From NCBI RefSeq assembly GCF_004342665.1, contig NZ_SMBY01000007.1, positions 124,001 through 188,000 on the forward strand: a stretch of 64,000 nucleotides of DNA, written 5' to 3'. This stretch comes from Samsonia erythrinae (GTDB lineage: Bacteria; Pseudomonadota; Gammaproteobacteria; Enterobacterales; Enterobacteriaceae). Within the stretch, counting starts at the first letter, position 1. Every line of letters starts with the position of its first letter. The notes below the pieces were generated by a model, which did no database searches, was not told the DNA's origin, and worked only from the letters and a program-made list of their open reading frames with translations. Both the position numbers and the translations under genes were made by a program. Shown piece by piece: positions 27,455 to 36,718 of this stretch.

Positions 27455-29188
27455 TCAGGGGAAAACGGCGCTTGTCGACGCGTTATCATCGACAAAAGGG
27501 GAGATATAGCGCTGATAACGTGATTTTTTTAGCTGTTGCAGATCGACCAGTACCAGACCGTCGATACAGTGATTGAAATCGGGATCGATACCGAAGTCGA
27601 TAAACTGAACGCCGCCCGGTTCGCACAGCTCTGAGTACTGTTTGTAAAGCGTTGGGATGGCACACCCCATGTTGCTGAGCATACTCTTGAGCCGCGTGAG
27701 ATCCTGCTGATAGTCCGTTCCTTCAAACTGCTTTAACACGTCGGGCAACGAGGCCGGATAAGGTCGGCGCGAGGTCGCTAATGGCCTAACGGGGGCGAAA
27801 TGCAGCCGATAAAACGCGACCAGCAAATCACGGGCGTTAGGCGGTAACGTACTGGACAAGGAGACCGGGCCGAACAGGTAGCGGTATTCCGGGTAGCGCG
27901 CCAGATAGGCGCCAATGCCCAACCAGAGGTAATCCAGCCCGCGTTTGCCCCAGTATTTAGGCTGAATAAAGCTGCGTCCCAGCTCAATGCCCGATGCCAG
28001 TATCGGGGCCATCTCGTCGCCATATTGAAACAGACTATGGCTGTATAGTCCGTTTTTGCCTTTTTCCGCGATTTGACGAGCGGTAGGTATAAAGCGGTAA
28101 GCGCCCGCAATTTCCAACTCACATTCGTCCCACAGAATCAGGTGCAGATAGTCGTCGTCGTAGCTGTCCAGATCGCGACGTTGGCCGGAGCCTTCGCCGA
28201 CGGCTCGGAACGCAATCTCGCGCAGGCGTCCGAGTTCGCGTAACAGCGGGGCATAATCTTCTGCGCCGCGACGGTACAGATAAACGGTTTTGCCATCTGG
28301 CGTGGTGCCCAGCGTTTCGCACGTTGAGAGCGCGCGTTTCAGCAGCACGCGATCTTCGGATAAGGCGATGGGCTTTTCACCACAGAAGCAACCGGGCTTG
28401 CCTTGCCCCAGTCGATAAACATGACGTCGGAAACGCGCCGCCAGATCGTTGGCGTTCCATTCCCCCTGGCTCCATGACGCATAGGGAATTCTGGCGCCGA
28501 TACGCAGTTTGAGCGTATGTCCGTGCTGGCTGAACATTTCTCTGACCAGCAGCAGGGTGGACAGCGGACGATAAACCATAGAAAAAAGATAGAACAACAT
28601 GCTGTTGCGCCCGCTGATATGGATGGGCACGACGGGCGCGCGGGCTTTGCTTGCCATGCGGATAAATCCGCTGTGCCAGTGACCGTCACGAATACCTTGC
28701 AGGCTGATGCGTGAAACTTCTCCCGCCGGGAAGACGATGATGGCGCCGTCATCGTTCAGATGTTGCTGGATGGCGTTGATTTGCTGGCGTTTGGTACGGT
28801 TATTGAAGTTATCAACGGAGAAAAACAGATTTTTGAGCGGGGCGACATAAGAGAGTAACTGGTTAGCGAGGATGCGCACGTCAGGTCTGACGCTGGCAAC
28901 GGTACGCAGTAATGCCAGACCGTCCAGCGAGCCAATCGGGTGATTAGCCACCAGCACCACCGGTCCCTGACTGGGAATATTTTCTAAATCGCCTTCGAAC
29001 ATTTCACAATTGAAGTGGAAATGATCGAGAATCTGCTCAACCAGATCCAGCCCTTTCAAATGGGGATAGCGTCGCGCAAATTGCTGCATTTCAGTTTCAA
29101 ATAGCAGGGAGCGCAATACGGTTTTCTGCCAGGGCGGCGTATGGCGGTGCGGGGCAAGATCTTGCAGAATGGCGTCTAAGCTAAACAT
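27455..29188 (-). CDS. olsF: Bifunctional ornithine lipid synthase, OlsF type
   Basis: The 577-residue protein fuses two acyltransferase domains. Residues about 60-280 form a PlsC-like O-acyltransferase with the HX4D motif in ANHPIGSLDGL and the FPAGEVSR block. Residues about 300-560 resemble the OlsB/GNAT-type N-acyltransferase (hemolysin-like) domain, with FGPVSLS and PKYWGKRGLDYLWLGIGAYL. OlsF of Serratia makes ornithine lipid from ornithine alone, so this gene probably gives the cell a phosphorus-free membrane lipid. ATG 29188 has GGAGGA six bases upstream; a frame extension to 29239 is not supported. Acting at the inner membrane is expected. Confidence 0.85.
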   Translation of the reverse strand: MFSLDAILQDLAPHRHTPPWQKTVLRSLLFETEMQQFARRYPHLKGLDLVEQILDHFHFNCEMFEGDLENIPSQGPVVLVANHPIGSLDGLALLRTVASVRPDVRILANQLLSYVAPLKNLFFSVDNFNNRTKRQQINAIQQHLNDDGAIIVFPAGEVSRISLQGIRDGHWHSGFIRMASKARAPVVPIHISGRNSMLFYLFSMVYRPLSTLLLVREMFSQHGHTLKLRIGARIPYASWSQGEWNANDLAARFRRHVYRLGQGKPGCFCGEKPIALSEDRVLLKRALSTCETLGTTPDGKTVYLYRRGAEDYAPLLRELGRLREIAFRAVGEGSGQRRDLDSYDDDYLHLILWDECELEIAGAYRFIPTARQIAEKGKNGLYSHSLFQYGDEMAPILASGIELGRSFIQPKYWGKRGLDYLWLGIGAYLARYPEYRYLFGPVSLSSTLPPNARDLLVAFYRLHFAPVRPLATSRRPYPASLPDVLKQFEGTDYQQDLTRLKSMLSNMGCAIPTLYKQYSELCEPGGVQFIDFGIDPDFNHCIDGLVLVDLQQLKKSRYQRYISPFVDDNASTSAVFP

Positions 29189-29354
29189 AAATCGTCCTCC
29201 GTAGCTCTCGGAGGCTAAAGTACGGTATTGAAATGACATATTTATGTCTATTGGTAAATTGTTATTCCTATAAATAAGTTTGTGTAATGAGATATTTTAA
29301 TATGGGCAGATTAACGCGTTGCGTCGCGCATTGGGGCCTGACGGGGTTATTTAC

Positions 29355-29831
29355 TTGAAAACAAACCTGATTACCCGTGAGGGGTACGATAAACTGCGGG
29401 CAGAACATGACCATCTTTGGCATGTAAAACGCCCGGAAATTACCAAGATTGTCTCCTGGGCGGCGAGTCTGGGGGATCGTTCCGAAAATGCGGACTACAC
29501 CTATAACAAACGGCTGTTGCGCCAGATCGACAGACGCCTGCGCTATCTTCGAAAGTGCCTGACGGAATTGAAGATCGTTGACTACTCTCCACAGCAGGAT
29601 GGCAAAGTGTTTTTTGGCGCCTGGGTGGAAATCGAAAATAGTGACGGTGATGTGAAGCGTTTCCGTATTGTCGGGCCGGATGAAATTTACGGTGACAACA
29701 AAGACTACATCTCGATTGATTCCCCCATGGCGCGCGCATTGCTGAAAAAAAGTGTCGATGAGGAATTTATCGTCAATACGCCGGACGGTCCGCGTGAGTG
29801 GTATGTCAACGCGATCGACTATGTTAAGTGA
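29355..29831 (+). CDS. greB: Transcript cleavage factor GreB
   Basis: The 158-residue protein rescues backtracked RNA polymerase by stimulating cleavage of the transcript 3' end. The coiled-coil N-terminal domain (about 1-78) carries the acidic tip in WAASLGDRSENADY, with the catalytic aspartate and glutamate. The C-terminal FKBP-like domain starts at about residue 82. The start is an unusual TTG (29355), preceded by ACGGGG at proper distance; it gives exact length agreement with E. coli GreB, and upstream TTG codons at 29319 and 29331 would add unrelated residues. In E. coli greB is next to ompR; here 12 kb of siderophore genes intervene. Confidence 0.94.
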   Translation: MKTNLITREGYDKLRAEHDHLWHVKRPEITKIVSWAASLGDRSENADYTYNKRLLRQIDRRLRYLRKCLTELKIVDYSPQQDGKVFFGAWVEIENSDGDVKRFRIVGPDEIYGDNKDYISIDSPMARALLKKSVDEEFIVNTPDGPREWYVNAIDYVK

Positions 29832-29942
29832 TAGCCGCGTGGTGTGTAATTAATCCGTAGCACGCCCGTCGCGCTGTGGCGTTTTGGGCGTTCATCATGT
29901 TCACCGGTGAGAGCGAGCTCGGCACGCTGCGGTAGACGCGGT

Positions 29943-30830
29943 TCAGCCACCTGAATTTTGCGCGCGCAGCAGCCGTTTTGCCTGTTCAATGACGGGCAAA
30001 TCCACCATTTCGCCGTTTATCTGGAAAGCGTAGCTGTGCTCGGCGGCTTTCAGCACCTGTTTTGCCCAGTCTATTTTGCTGCGATCTGCCGCGAATGCTT
30101 GTTGAATGGCGTTGAGCTGGGAGGGATGAATGCAGAGCTTGGCCGAAAAGCCCAGAGAGCGGGCGTGCAGCGCATCCGCCAAAACCCGCTCGTGATGGGT
30201 GAAGTCAGGATTAACGCAATCAATGGGTGGGGGTAACCCGGCCAGCCGGGAAGCCAGCACGATGCGACTTCTGGCATACAGCAAGGCATGCAGAGATTGA
30301 TCGCAATCGATATCGAGTGAGAAATCCAGCGAGCCGAACGCCACCCTTTCTACGTCAGCGGCACAAATTTCTTCCGCATTGTGTAACCCGCGCGCCGTTT
30401 CAATAATCGCGATAATGTTGGCGTTTCTTAATCTATATCTATGACAATTTATCATTTCTCGCGCTTCATTCAGCATTTTCGCGGATTCTACTTTTGGCAG
30501 AACAATGTCATGCGTGATTATTCTCTCTTCTGCCGTTGTTTTATTTCTTAATTTTTCTTTACTGCTGAGTTTATTTAGGAATTCGATGTCTTCATGGAAG
30601 GCTGGTGAATTAATTTTATTCACACGTATATATTTTTTGCAATTTACTTTGGAGACGAACGTATCATTTTCATACCATTGGAGAATATTCTCTCTGGCCT
30701 GATTTTTCTCGTCAGGATGAACGGCATCTTCCAGATCGAATATGACAGCGTCCGCGCCAGAGCTCATGGCATGTTGAAAGCGATGGGGCGCATTTCCAGG
30801 CACAAAGAGATAGGTCTTAGCGTGTTCCAT
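29943..30830 (-). CDS. CitE-like lyase/aldolase (HpcH/HpaI family) of the siderophore locus
   Basis: The 295-residue protein belongs to the CitE/CLYBL branch of the HpcH/HpaI aldolases. Visible motifs are the N-terminal YLFVPGNAPHRF, FDLEDAVHPDEK with phosphate- and metal-site residues, IIETARGLHNAEEI with the metal-binding glutamate, FGSLDFSLDI with the aspartate, and CIHPSQ. Such enzymes make or split citryl-, malyl- or citramalyl-type carbon-carbon bonds. SbnG of staphyloferrin B synthesis is an HpcH-type citrate synthase of the same superfamily, so a role in supplying the carboxylate unit is possible. It is divergent from the NIS synthetase across a 250-base region with a Fur-like box. 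Its 5' half is AT-rich. Confidence 0.8.
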   Translation of the reverse strand: MEHAKTYLFVPGNAPHRFQHAMSSGADAVIFDLEDAVHPDEKNQARENILQWYENDTFVSKVNCKKYIRVNKINSPAFHEDIEFLNKLSSKEKLRNKTTAEERIITHDIVLPKVESAKMLNEAREMINCHRYRLRNANIIAIIETARGLHNAEEICAADVERVAFGSLDFSLDIDCDQSLHALLYARSRIVLASRLAGLPPPIDCVNPDFTHHERVLADALHARSLGFSAKLCIHPSQLNAIQQAFAADRSKIDWAKQVLKAAEHSYAFQINGEMVDLPVIEQAKRLLRAQNSGG

Positions 30831-30905
30831 GCTGTTCTCCTGTTGATTATTTAATTGATTAACAATGTCTTTATAAAAAACTCACTAAATTATCGCAAAC
30901 AAGAA

Positions 30906-30920
30906 TGATATCTATTTACA
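30906..30920. promoter_or_regulatory. Candidate Fur box in the divergent siderophore promoter region
   Basis: TGATATCTATTTACA matches 11 of 14 defined positions of the 7-1-7 Fur consensus TGATAAT-N-ATTATCA. It lies between the divergent CitE-like gene and NIS synthetase gene, about 160 bases before the latter and 75 before the former. Iron repression of the whole locus would fit. Confidence 0.45.
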
Positions 30921-31080
30921 TTGGCGTTCGTGATATGCTAGCTTTCCGTCAATTATTTTTCAATCTCTCTATCACGACATTTTATTAAGTTTCGGGCGGT
31001 GTTAACCCGAGCCTTAGCGACAACTTTTTATACGTTACTGCAATAATTTCTTACGTTTCTTGCCAGTATGAGGAGTGGTT

Positions 31081-32982
31081 ATGAATATCAAGGTTGACGC
31101 GGTTATACACAGGGATATACAACAGGATAATGATGATTTTCTTTATGATTATTCAAATAAAAATGCATTTAGGCGATTGATCCGCTGCTTTTTTGCTGAA
31201 GGTATTTTGAATAAAGATGACCTGAAGTTTATTGGGGTTAATACCCGGTCGGCGACCTTTACTTTACGCGGCAGTAAGGATGTATTGCAGTTTGATGATA
31301 TTTCCCCGGCACCAGCAAACACATATATTAATAATGGAAATATTTATCTCATTCATTCAAATGGCACGTCCTCCCCGATTACCCAGCCTGACCAGTTAAT
31401 TGATGTGCTTCGCGCGAGTTTCGACTTTCAGCCGGAAGAGAGCGGCATTCGCGGCCTGAAGAAAGATGTCGGCAACAGTGTGCATCATGATGCGAACGCC
31501 CGGCGCCATCGGCGTCATTGGCGTGCCGAAGTGGCTGATGCCATGCAGCAGGAAGGGCAAAAATATTTCACATACTGGTTGCGCCGGCGGTTAAGCATTC
31601 GCGATGCGGCCATGTTTCTCGATCAATGGGGCTCGCTGGAAGGCCACCCCTACTATCCGACCTGGAAATCTCGCCCGGGGCTGAGTGATGAAGACGTTCG
31701 GCAGTTCTCGCCGGAATTCAACGCCCGCGTGCCGCTGCGTATCGCCGCGCTGCGCCGTGATATGGCCTATATGGAGTGTATGCCGCACGTTGAGGAATTC
31801 CATCCGTGGTTTGCTCAGGCATTTCCTGCGCTCTGGCTGGATTGGAAGCAGCGCTTGAATCAACAGGGGCTGGATGAGACGCAGTGGCTCCCGCTGCCTA
31901 TTCATCGCTGGCATCTGGAAAACTGGGTGAAATCCCATTACGCGGATGAGATCGCCGAAGGGATTTTGCTCACCGACGGCCCCGATCTCCTTACTCTGCC
32001 GGGGATGTCGTTCCGTACCGTGTTACCCGTTGAGCCACCGACCTCCCCCTTTATTAAACTGCCTGTCGCCATCTGGATGACCAGTGAAATGCGTAGCCTA
32101 CAGGCGAAATCGATTCATATGGGGCCACGCATTAGCACCCTTATCGAAGCGATTCTGGAAAAAGAGGGCGGGTTTGAGCAGCGGCTGGCCTTTTTCCGTG
32201 AAGAGGCGGCGTTCCACTATAAACACGCGGTTCATCAGGATGATGCGCCGGGTAAACATCTCTCCGTGGTGTTCCGTGATGCCCAGGCCTATGAGCGCAC
32301 CAACGGCGCGTTGCCGGTGACCGTCGCCACGTTGTTTACGGCGTTGCCCCATTGCGATAGCCCGTTGTTTACCGAGCTGGTGACGCTGTCCGGACTGGGT
32401 GTTGAAGACTGGTTCCGCCAATACGTGCGTGCCGTTACCCGCCCGGTTATCGCCATCTATCTGCTGTATGGCATTGGGTTGGAAGCGCATCAACAGAACA
32501 GCCAGATCCTCTTTTCGCCGGAAGGCGTGGCACAGGGGGTGTTAATCCGCGATTTCGGCGATGGGCGTACCTACGCGCCGCTGCTGCGCCAGCGTGGTTA
32601 TCACCTGCAACCCTACATCTGGCCCGGCATTCTGCCTACGGTGTTTGAAGAGGATATCGAGCCGGTACGGATGTTTGTTGTCGATGCCTGTTTTGTCAGC
32701 CACTTGCATGAGCTGGCGCTGGCGCTCAGCGCGGCATACGGCGTTGCCGATGCCCGGTTATGGCAGGTGATGAAAGAAGAAACTGACGCCGCTTTTGACG
32801 CGGTGAAATCACGCGTCGATAGCGAGCTGTGGCAGACCGAACGCGACATGTTTTTGACCCAGCCCTGGTATACGCGCTCGCTGTTGCGCATGCATATCCA
32901 AGAATACCGCGACTATCGGATTCAGCATGGCCTGAGCAACCCTTTCCTCATTGAAGAGGAAAGGCACCGCGTCGGGCCATGA
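31081..32982 (+). CDS. NRPS-independent siderophore (NIS) synthetase, IucA/IucC family
   Basis: The 633-residue ATP-dependent ligase joins a carboxylic acid such as citrate to an amine or alcohol. The family motifs are intact: GHPYYPTWKSR near residue 188, KLPVAIWMTSEMR with MGPRIS (adenylate-binding core), and EAHQQNS near residue 468, followed by a C-terminal FhuF-like thumb region. It is the only NIS enzyme in the locus, as for the rhizoferrin synthetase FslA, whereas staphyloferrin B needs three. ATG 31081 has AGGAG five bases upstream. The 5' end is AT-rich. Which carboxylate and amine it uses cannot be read from the sequence. Confidence 0.92.
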   Translation: MNIKVDAVIHRDIQQDNDDFLYDYSNKNAFRRLIRCFFAEGILNKDDLKFIGVNTRSATFTLRGSKDVLQFDDISPAPANTYINNGNIYLIHSNGTSSPITQPDQLIDVLRASFDFQPEESGIRGLKKDVGNSVHHDANARRHRRHWRAEVADAMQQEGQKYFTYWLRRRLSIRDAAMFLDQWGSLEGHPYYPTWKSRPGLSDEDVRQFSPEFNARVPLRIAALRRDMAYMECMPHVEEFHPWFAQAFPALWLDWKQRLNQQGLDETQWLPLPIHRWHLENWVKSHYADEIAEGILLTDGPDLLTLPGMSFRTVLPVEPPTSPFIKLPVAIWMTSEMRSLQAKSIHMGPRISTLIEAILEKEGGFEQRLAFFREEAAFHYKHAVHQDDAPGKHLSVVFRDAQAYERTNGALPVTVATLFTALPHCDSPLFTELVTLSGLGVEDWFRQYVRAVTRPVIAIYLLYGIGLEAHQQNSQILFSPEGVAQGVLIRDFGDGRTYAPLLRQRGYHLQPYIWPGILPTVFEEDIEPVRMFVVDACFVSHLHELALALSAAYGVADARLWQVMKEETDAAFDAVKSRVDSELWQTERDMFLTQPWYTRSLLRMHIQEYRDYRIQHGLSNPFLIEEERHRVGP

Positions 32983-33064
32983 TGTTTGGCGATGCCTCCT
33001 GTTCACGGCTGAGTGACGGAAGCATCTTTTTTCAGTTCTCATGTTGAGATGGATAAATTTTTTG

Positions 33065-35260
33065 ATGAACGCCAGGAAAAACTTCATTTTGTCTATCAGG
33101 AAAGCGTATTTCCCTGCTCCTTCCACGTTGGCAATGGCCGTGGCGGCTGCGCTGGTCGTACCGAGCGATGTCGTCATGGCGGCGCAGGCCGACACGCGCA
33201 CGCACGATGATGCCACTATAGTGGTTGAAGCCCGCAGCAGTGGGAACGCGCAGGATATGGTGCCCGGCGGCATGTCGGCGCGCGCCTCCAGTACCGGGCT
33301 GTTGGGGAAAAAGGACGTCATGGACACGCCGTTTAACGTCAGTAATGTGACCGCCGAATTTATTGAAAATAAACAGGCGCAGACGCTGGGACAGGTGGTC
33401 GCGCATGATGCGTCGGTACGGGTGAGCAGCTCGCAAGGGGGGCTGCTGGACTCTTACTATATCCGCGGTTTCCCGTTGAATGAAGGGAACCTGAGCGATA
33501 TCGCCATGAACGGCGTTTACGGCGTTGCTCCCAACTATCAGTTAATGACGGACTACATCGAACGGGTTGAGGTATTGAAAGGGCCGTCGGCGCTGTTGTA
33601 CGGACTGTCGCCGAACAGCAGCGTGGGTGGCGTGATTAACGCCGTCACCAAACGTCCGACCACCGTCGGTAATCTGACCCGCTTCACCACCCGTTGGCAG
33701 TCCGATTCCCAGATCACACAGCATGCGGATATTTCCCGTGTCTATGCGCTGGAAAATAACAATCTGCTGGGTATCCGTTTTAACGGTAACTATGGCTATG
33801 GCGACACGGTGTGGGACGGCAGCGACAAGCGCACGCAGGTCGGTTCGTTGGGGCTGGATTTTTCGTCGGAGCGTTTTCGCGCCACGCTGGATCTCATTAC
33901 TCAACACCTGAAAACGCGCGCGCCGTCGCGGCCTTATTCGTTTGCGGCTGATGTGACCGTGCCCGACGCGCCGGATGGCAATAACAATATCTCCCAACCG
34001 TGGGGATACTGGCATTCCAAAGATCAGTCGGTGCTGCTGCACACGGAATACGATCTGGCGGATAACGTTACCTGGTTTACCGATCTGGGCGGTTCCAGCG
34101 CACACGTCAGCCGCCTGTCGGAACAGGTGCCGCAGGTGATCAATAACAACGGCGATATTCGTTCCAACGTCGGGAATTATCGTTTTACGACCAGCCGTTA
34201 CAATTTGGCGACCGGCATTCGTGCAGATGTGGAAACGGGCTCGGTGACACACAAGCTGTCGGCGCAAACCAGCTATTACCGCGATCGTCAGGCCAGCGGC
34301 GTCGTCAGCGGAACGGCGATTGATTCGAATATTTACCGCCCGGTGTTTTCCCCGGAGCAGGATATCGCCGCCCCGAAAAGCGCATACAAGCGTTCTTCCA
34401 CCGCGTTATCGGGTATCGCGCTGGCGGATACGCTCGGCTTCTGGGACGACACGCTGCAAGTCACGGGCGGGCTGCGCTATCAGCAGATCAGCTCAGATAA
34501 TTTCGCCGCGCCGGATGGCGGAACGCGCTCTTCCTACGACAAGAGCGCAATCACCCCAATGCTTGGGGTGATTGTAAAACCCTGGCGGAACGTCTCGCTC
34601 TACGCCAACTATATCGAAGGGCTGAGTAAAGGGGATGTCGCGCCCACCACGGCGAATAATGCCGGACAGGTACTGACGCCTTATAAGAGCAAACAGTATG
34701 AGGCTGGGGTGAAGGTGGAGGCGCTGGGGACAATCTCTACGCTGAGCGTCTTCCAGATCACCAAACCCAGCGGCGCGCTGGTTGACAACACCTTTGTGGA
34801 AGCCAACGAACAGCGCAACCGTGGGATCGAGCTGGATGTGGTCGGGTCGCCGCGGGAAGATTTGCGCCTGACCGGCGGCGTCATGTTGCTGGATGCCGAG
34901 TTGACCAAAAGCGTGACGCCGGGCGCGCAGGGCAAGCGTGCGCCGGGCACCGCCCGTTTTCAGGCCAACGCCGGGGTGGAATACGATGTGCCGTTCCTGC
35001 GCGATCTGACGTTAAACGCCAGCGTTACCCATAACGGGAAACAGCATGTCAACACCACCAATACGCAATCCATTCCTTCCTGGACCACCGTTGATTTCGG
35101 GGCGCGTTACAAGACACGCATCTATAACGCGCCCACCACGTTCCGGGCGGATGTTCTCAACGCTTTCGACCGCGATTACTGGTCTGGCGTGACGTCATTC
35201 AGCACGGTCTCGCAAGGAACGCCGCGCACGCTGATGCTTTCCGTGGCGGTTGATTTCTAA
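33065..35260 (+). CDS. TonB-dependent ferric-siderophore outer membrane receptor
   Basis: The protein (731 residues from ATG 33065) has a long signal peptide ending near VVMA, then a TonB-box-like DATIVVEA. A plug domain (about 75-190, with YYIRGFPLN and RVEVLKGPSALLYG) precedes a 22-strand barrel ending in a terminal phenylalanine (VAVDF), as needed for BAM assembly. It belongs to the FhuA/FoxA-like siderophore receptors and probably imports the ferric product of this locus. The start is uncertain: ATG 33041 is in frame and neither has a strong ribosome-binding site. The gene is 82 bases after the NIS gene. Confidence 0.9.
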   Translation: MNARKNFILSIRKAYFPAPSTLAMAVAAALVVPSDVVMAAQADTRTHDDATIVVEARSSGNAQDMVPGGMSARASSTGLLGKKDVMDTPFNVSNVTAEFIENKQAQTLGQVVAHDASVRVSSSQGGLLDSYYIRGFPLNEGNLSDIAMNGVYGVAPNYQLMTDYIERVEVLKGPSALLYGLSPNSSVGGVINAVTKRPTTVGNLTRFTTRWQSDSQITQHADISRVYALENNNLLGIRFNGNYGYGDTVWDGSDKRTQVGSLGLDFSSERFRATLDLITQHLKTRAPSRPYSFAADVTVPDAPDGNNNISQPWGYWHSKDQSVLLHTEYDLADNVTWFTDLGGSSAHVSRLSEQVPQVINNNGDIRSNVGNYRFTTSRYNLATGIRADVETGSVTHKLSAQTSYYRDRQASGVVSGTAIDSNIYRPVFSPEQDIAAPKSAYKRSSTALSGIALADTLGFWDDTLQVTGGLRYQQISSDNFAAPDGGTRSSYDKSAITPMLGVIVKPWRNVSLYANYIEGLSKGDVAPTTANNAGQVLTPYKSKQYEAGVKVEALGTISTLSVFQITKPSGALVDNTFVEANEQRNRGIELDVVGSPREDLRLTGGVMLLDAELTKSVTPGAQGKRAPGTARFQANAGVEYDVPFLRDLTLNASVTHNGKQHVNTTNTQSIPSWTTVDFGARYKTRIYNAPTTFRADVLNAFDRDYWSGVTSFSTVSQGTPRTLMLSVAVDF

Positions 35261-35300
35261 GGAACCGGGTTTTAAGAAACCAGAGGTTAAGGAGATGGCG

Positions 35301-36704
35301 ATGAGCAACCTGTTTCGCTTTGCAGCAGTATCTTCCCCCACTGTTATGCAGGCCCATTGGCCTGAGAGACTGACGCCTTATCTGGATGGCGAGATTGAGC
35401 GGTTTCTTTTCAACTCGCCGCAAAGGCTGTCATGGCTGGTTGAACAGTATGGGTCGCCGCTGAATATTGTCTGGCCGCACACTGTAGCCAACAATGTCGC
35501 TGCATTGCGAACGGTGTTGCGACGTCATGACGTCGATTGCCGCCTGTATTACGGCGCGAAGGTGAACAAATCGCCGGGATTGGTGCAAGCGGCTGTCAAT
35601 ACGGGCATCGGCGTGGATGTCTCCAGCTTGCAGGAACTGCGGGACGCTCTGCGCGCCGGCTGTGATGGCGCGCGACTGTGCGCCACCGGCCCGGCGAAAA
35701 CGCGTGAGTTTCTGACGGAGCTGGTACGCCATCGCGCCCTTATTGTGCTGGACTCGCCGGAAGAGTTCGACGAACTCCTGACGCTTTCGCAGTTGTTACG
35801 CGTCACTGAGCCGGTGCGGGTGCTGCTGCGTTATCGCCCCTCGTTCGCGCAGGCCAGCCGGTTTGGTCTGCTGGCCGATGAGATCGCGCGCTGTCTGGCG
35901 ACGCTGGACGCCAGATCGGATGTGCTGCGTCTGGAGGGGTTCCATTTCCATCTGGGGGGTTATGAACCCGACACGCGCGTGGCGGCATTCACTGAGATTC
36001 TGCCGTTACTGGCGCGTGCGCGGGAACAGGGTTTGCAGCCTGTCGTCATAGATATCGGCGGCGGGCTGCCGATCCAATATCTTTCCGCTTCTTGCTATCA
36101 GGACTATCTGGCGAAACAGAATGCCGCGGATTACCGCCACGGTCAGGTGCCGGCCTCGTTTTACCCGTATGGCGGCTGGCGCTCGGCAGCCGACTATCTT
36201 GAGGCATTTCTGTCAGCCCCGATCGGGCAGGGCAGCGTGGCGGATGTGCTAAAGCAGCACGGCCTGATTCTGGCGATGGAGCCGGGGCGCAGTCTGGCCG
36301 ATCAAAGTGCGATTACGGTGTTTCGCGTGACGCGCACGCGCCGTCAGCCTGATGGTCACCACGTGGTGTTTGTCGAAGGCAGCAGCTTCAGCGCGTGCGA
36401 AACCTGGTTTAACTCTGAGTTCCTGATCGATCCTCTGCATATTTTTTCTGTCAAAAAAGGCGCGCGTCCGACGCCGGGCAAAGCCTGGATCGCCGGACAC
36501 AGCTGTCTGGACGACGATGTCATTACGAACCGATTGATTCATTTTCGAACCGTGCCGCAGCCCGGCGATTTACTGATTTACGCAAACACGGCGGGATACC
36601 AGATGGACCTGCTGGAAAACGCGTTTCATCGGCATCCGCTGCCTGTGCGCCTGTGTGCTTTCAAAGGTAAGAAAGGTGAGCTGATTTTTTCCAGTGATAA
36701 CTGA
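35301..36704 (+). CDS. PLP-dependent fold-III decarboxylase, SbnH-like
   Basis: The 467-residue enzyme is a group-IV amino acid decarboxylase with alanine-racemase fold. The PLP lysine is Lys87 in YYGAKVNKSPG. Further PLP contacts are HLGGYEP, IDIGGGLP and EPGRSL; the substrate-side cysteine lies in GHSCLDDDV. SbnH in staphyloferrin B synthesis decarboxylates a citryl-diaminopropionate intermediate, and FslC-type enzymes make putrescine for rhizoferrin; either role is possible. ATG 35301 has AAGGAG at six bases. The frame extends to 35250, overlapping the receptor, but without a good start. Confidence 0.88.
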   Translation: MSNLFRFAAVSSPTVMQAHWPERLTPYLDGEIERFLFNSPQRLSWLVEQYGSPLNIVWPHTVANNVAALRTVLRRHDVDCRLYYGAKVNKSPGLVQAAVNTGIGVDVSSLQELRDALRAGCDGARLCATGPAKTREFLTELVRHRALIVLDSPEEFDELLTLSQLLRVTEPVRVLLRYRPSFAQASRFGLLADEIARCLATLDARSDVLRLEGFHFHLGGYEPDTRVAAFTEILPLLARAREQGLQPVVIDIGGGLPIQYLSASCYQDYLAKQNAADYRHGQVPASFYPYGGWRSAADYLEAFLSAPIGQGSVADVLKQHGLILAMEPGRSLADQSAITVFRVTRTRRQPDGHHVVFVEGSSFSACETWFNSEFLIDPLHIFSVKKGARPTPGKAWIAGHSCLDDDVITNRLIHFRTVPQPGDLLIYANTAGYQMDLLENAFHRHPLPVRLCAFKGKKGELIFSSDN

Positions 36705-36718
36705 ATGGAGCAGAACCC

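Noticed and set aside
29319-29354. Upstream TTG starts for greB
   Set aside because: They would add residues without any match in GreB, while TTG 29355 gives the exact family length.
31126-31141. GATAATGATGATTTTC resembling a Fur box
   Set aside because: It lies inside the NIS coding sequence, encodes an acidic stretch and is a weaker match than the intergenic site at 30906-30920.
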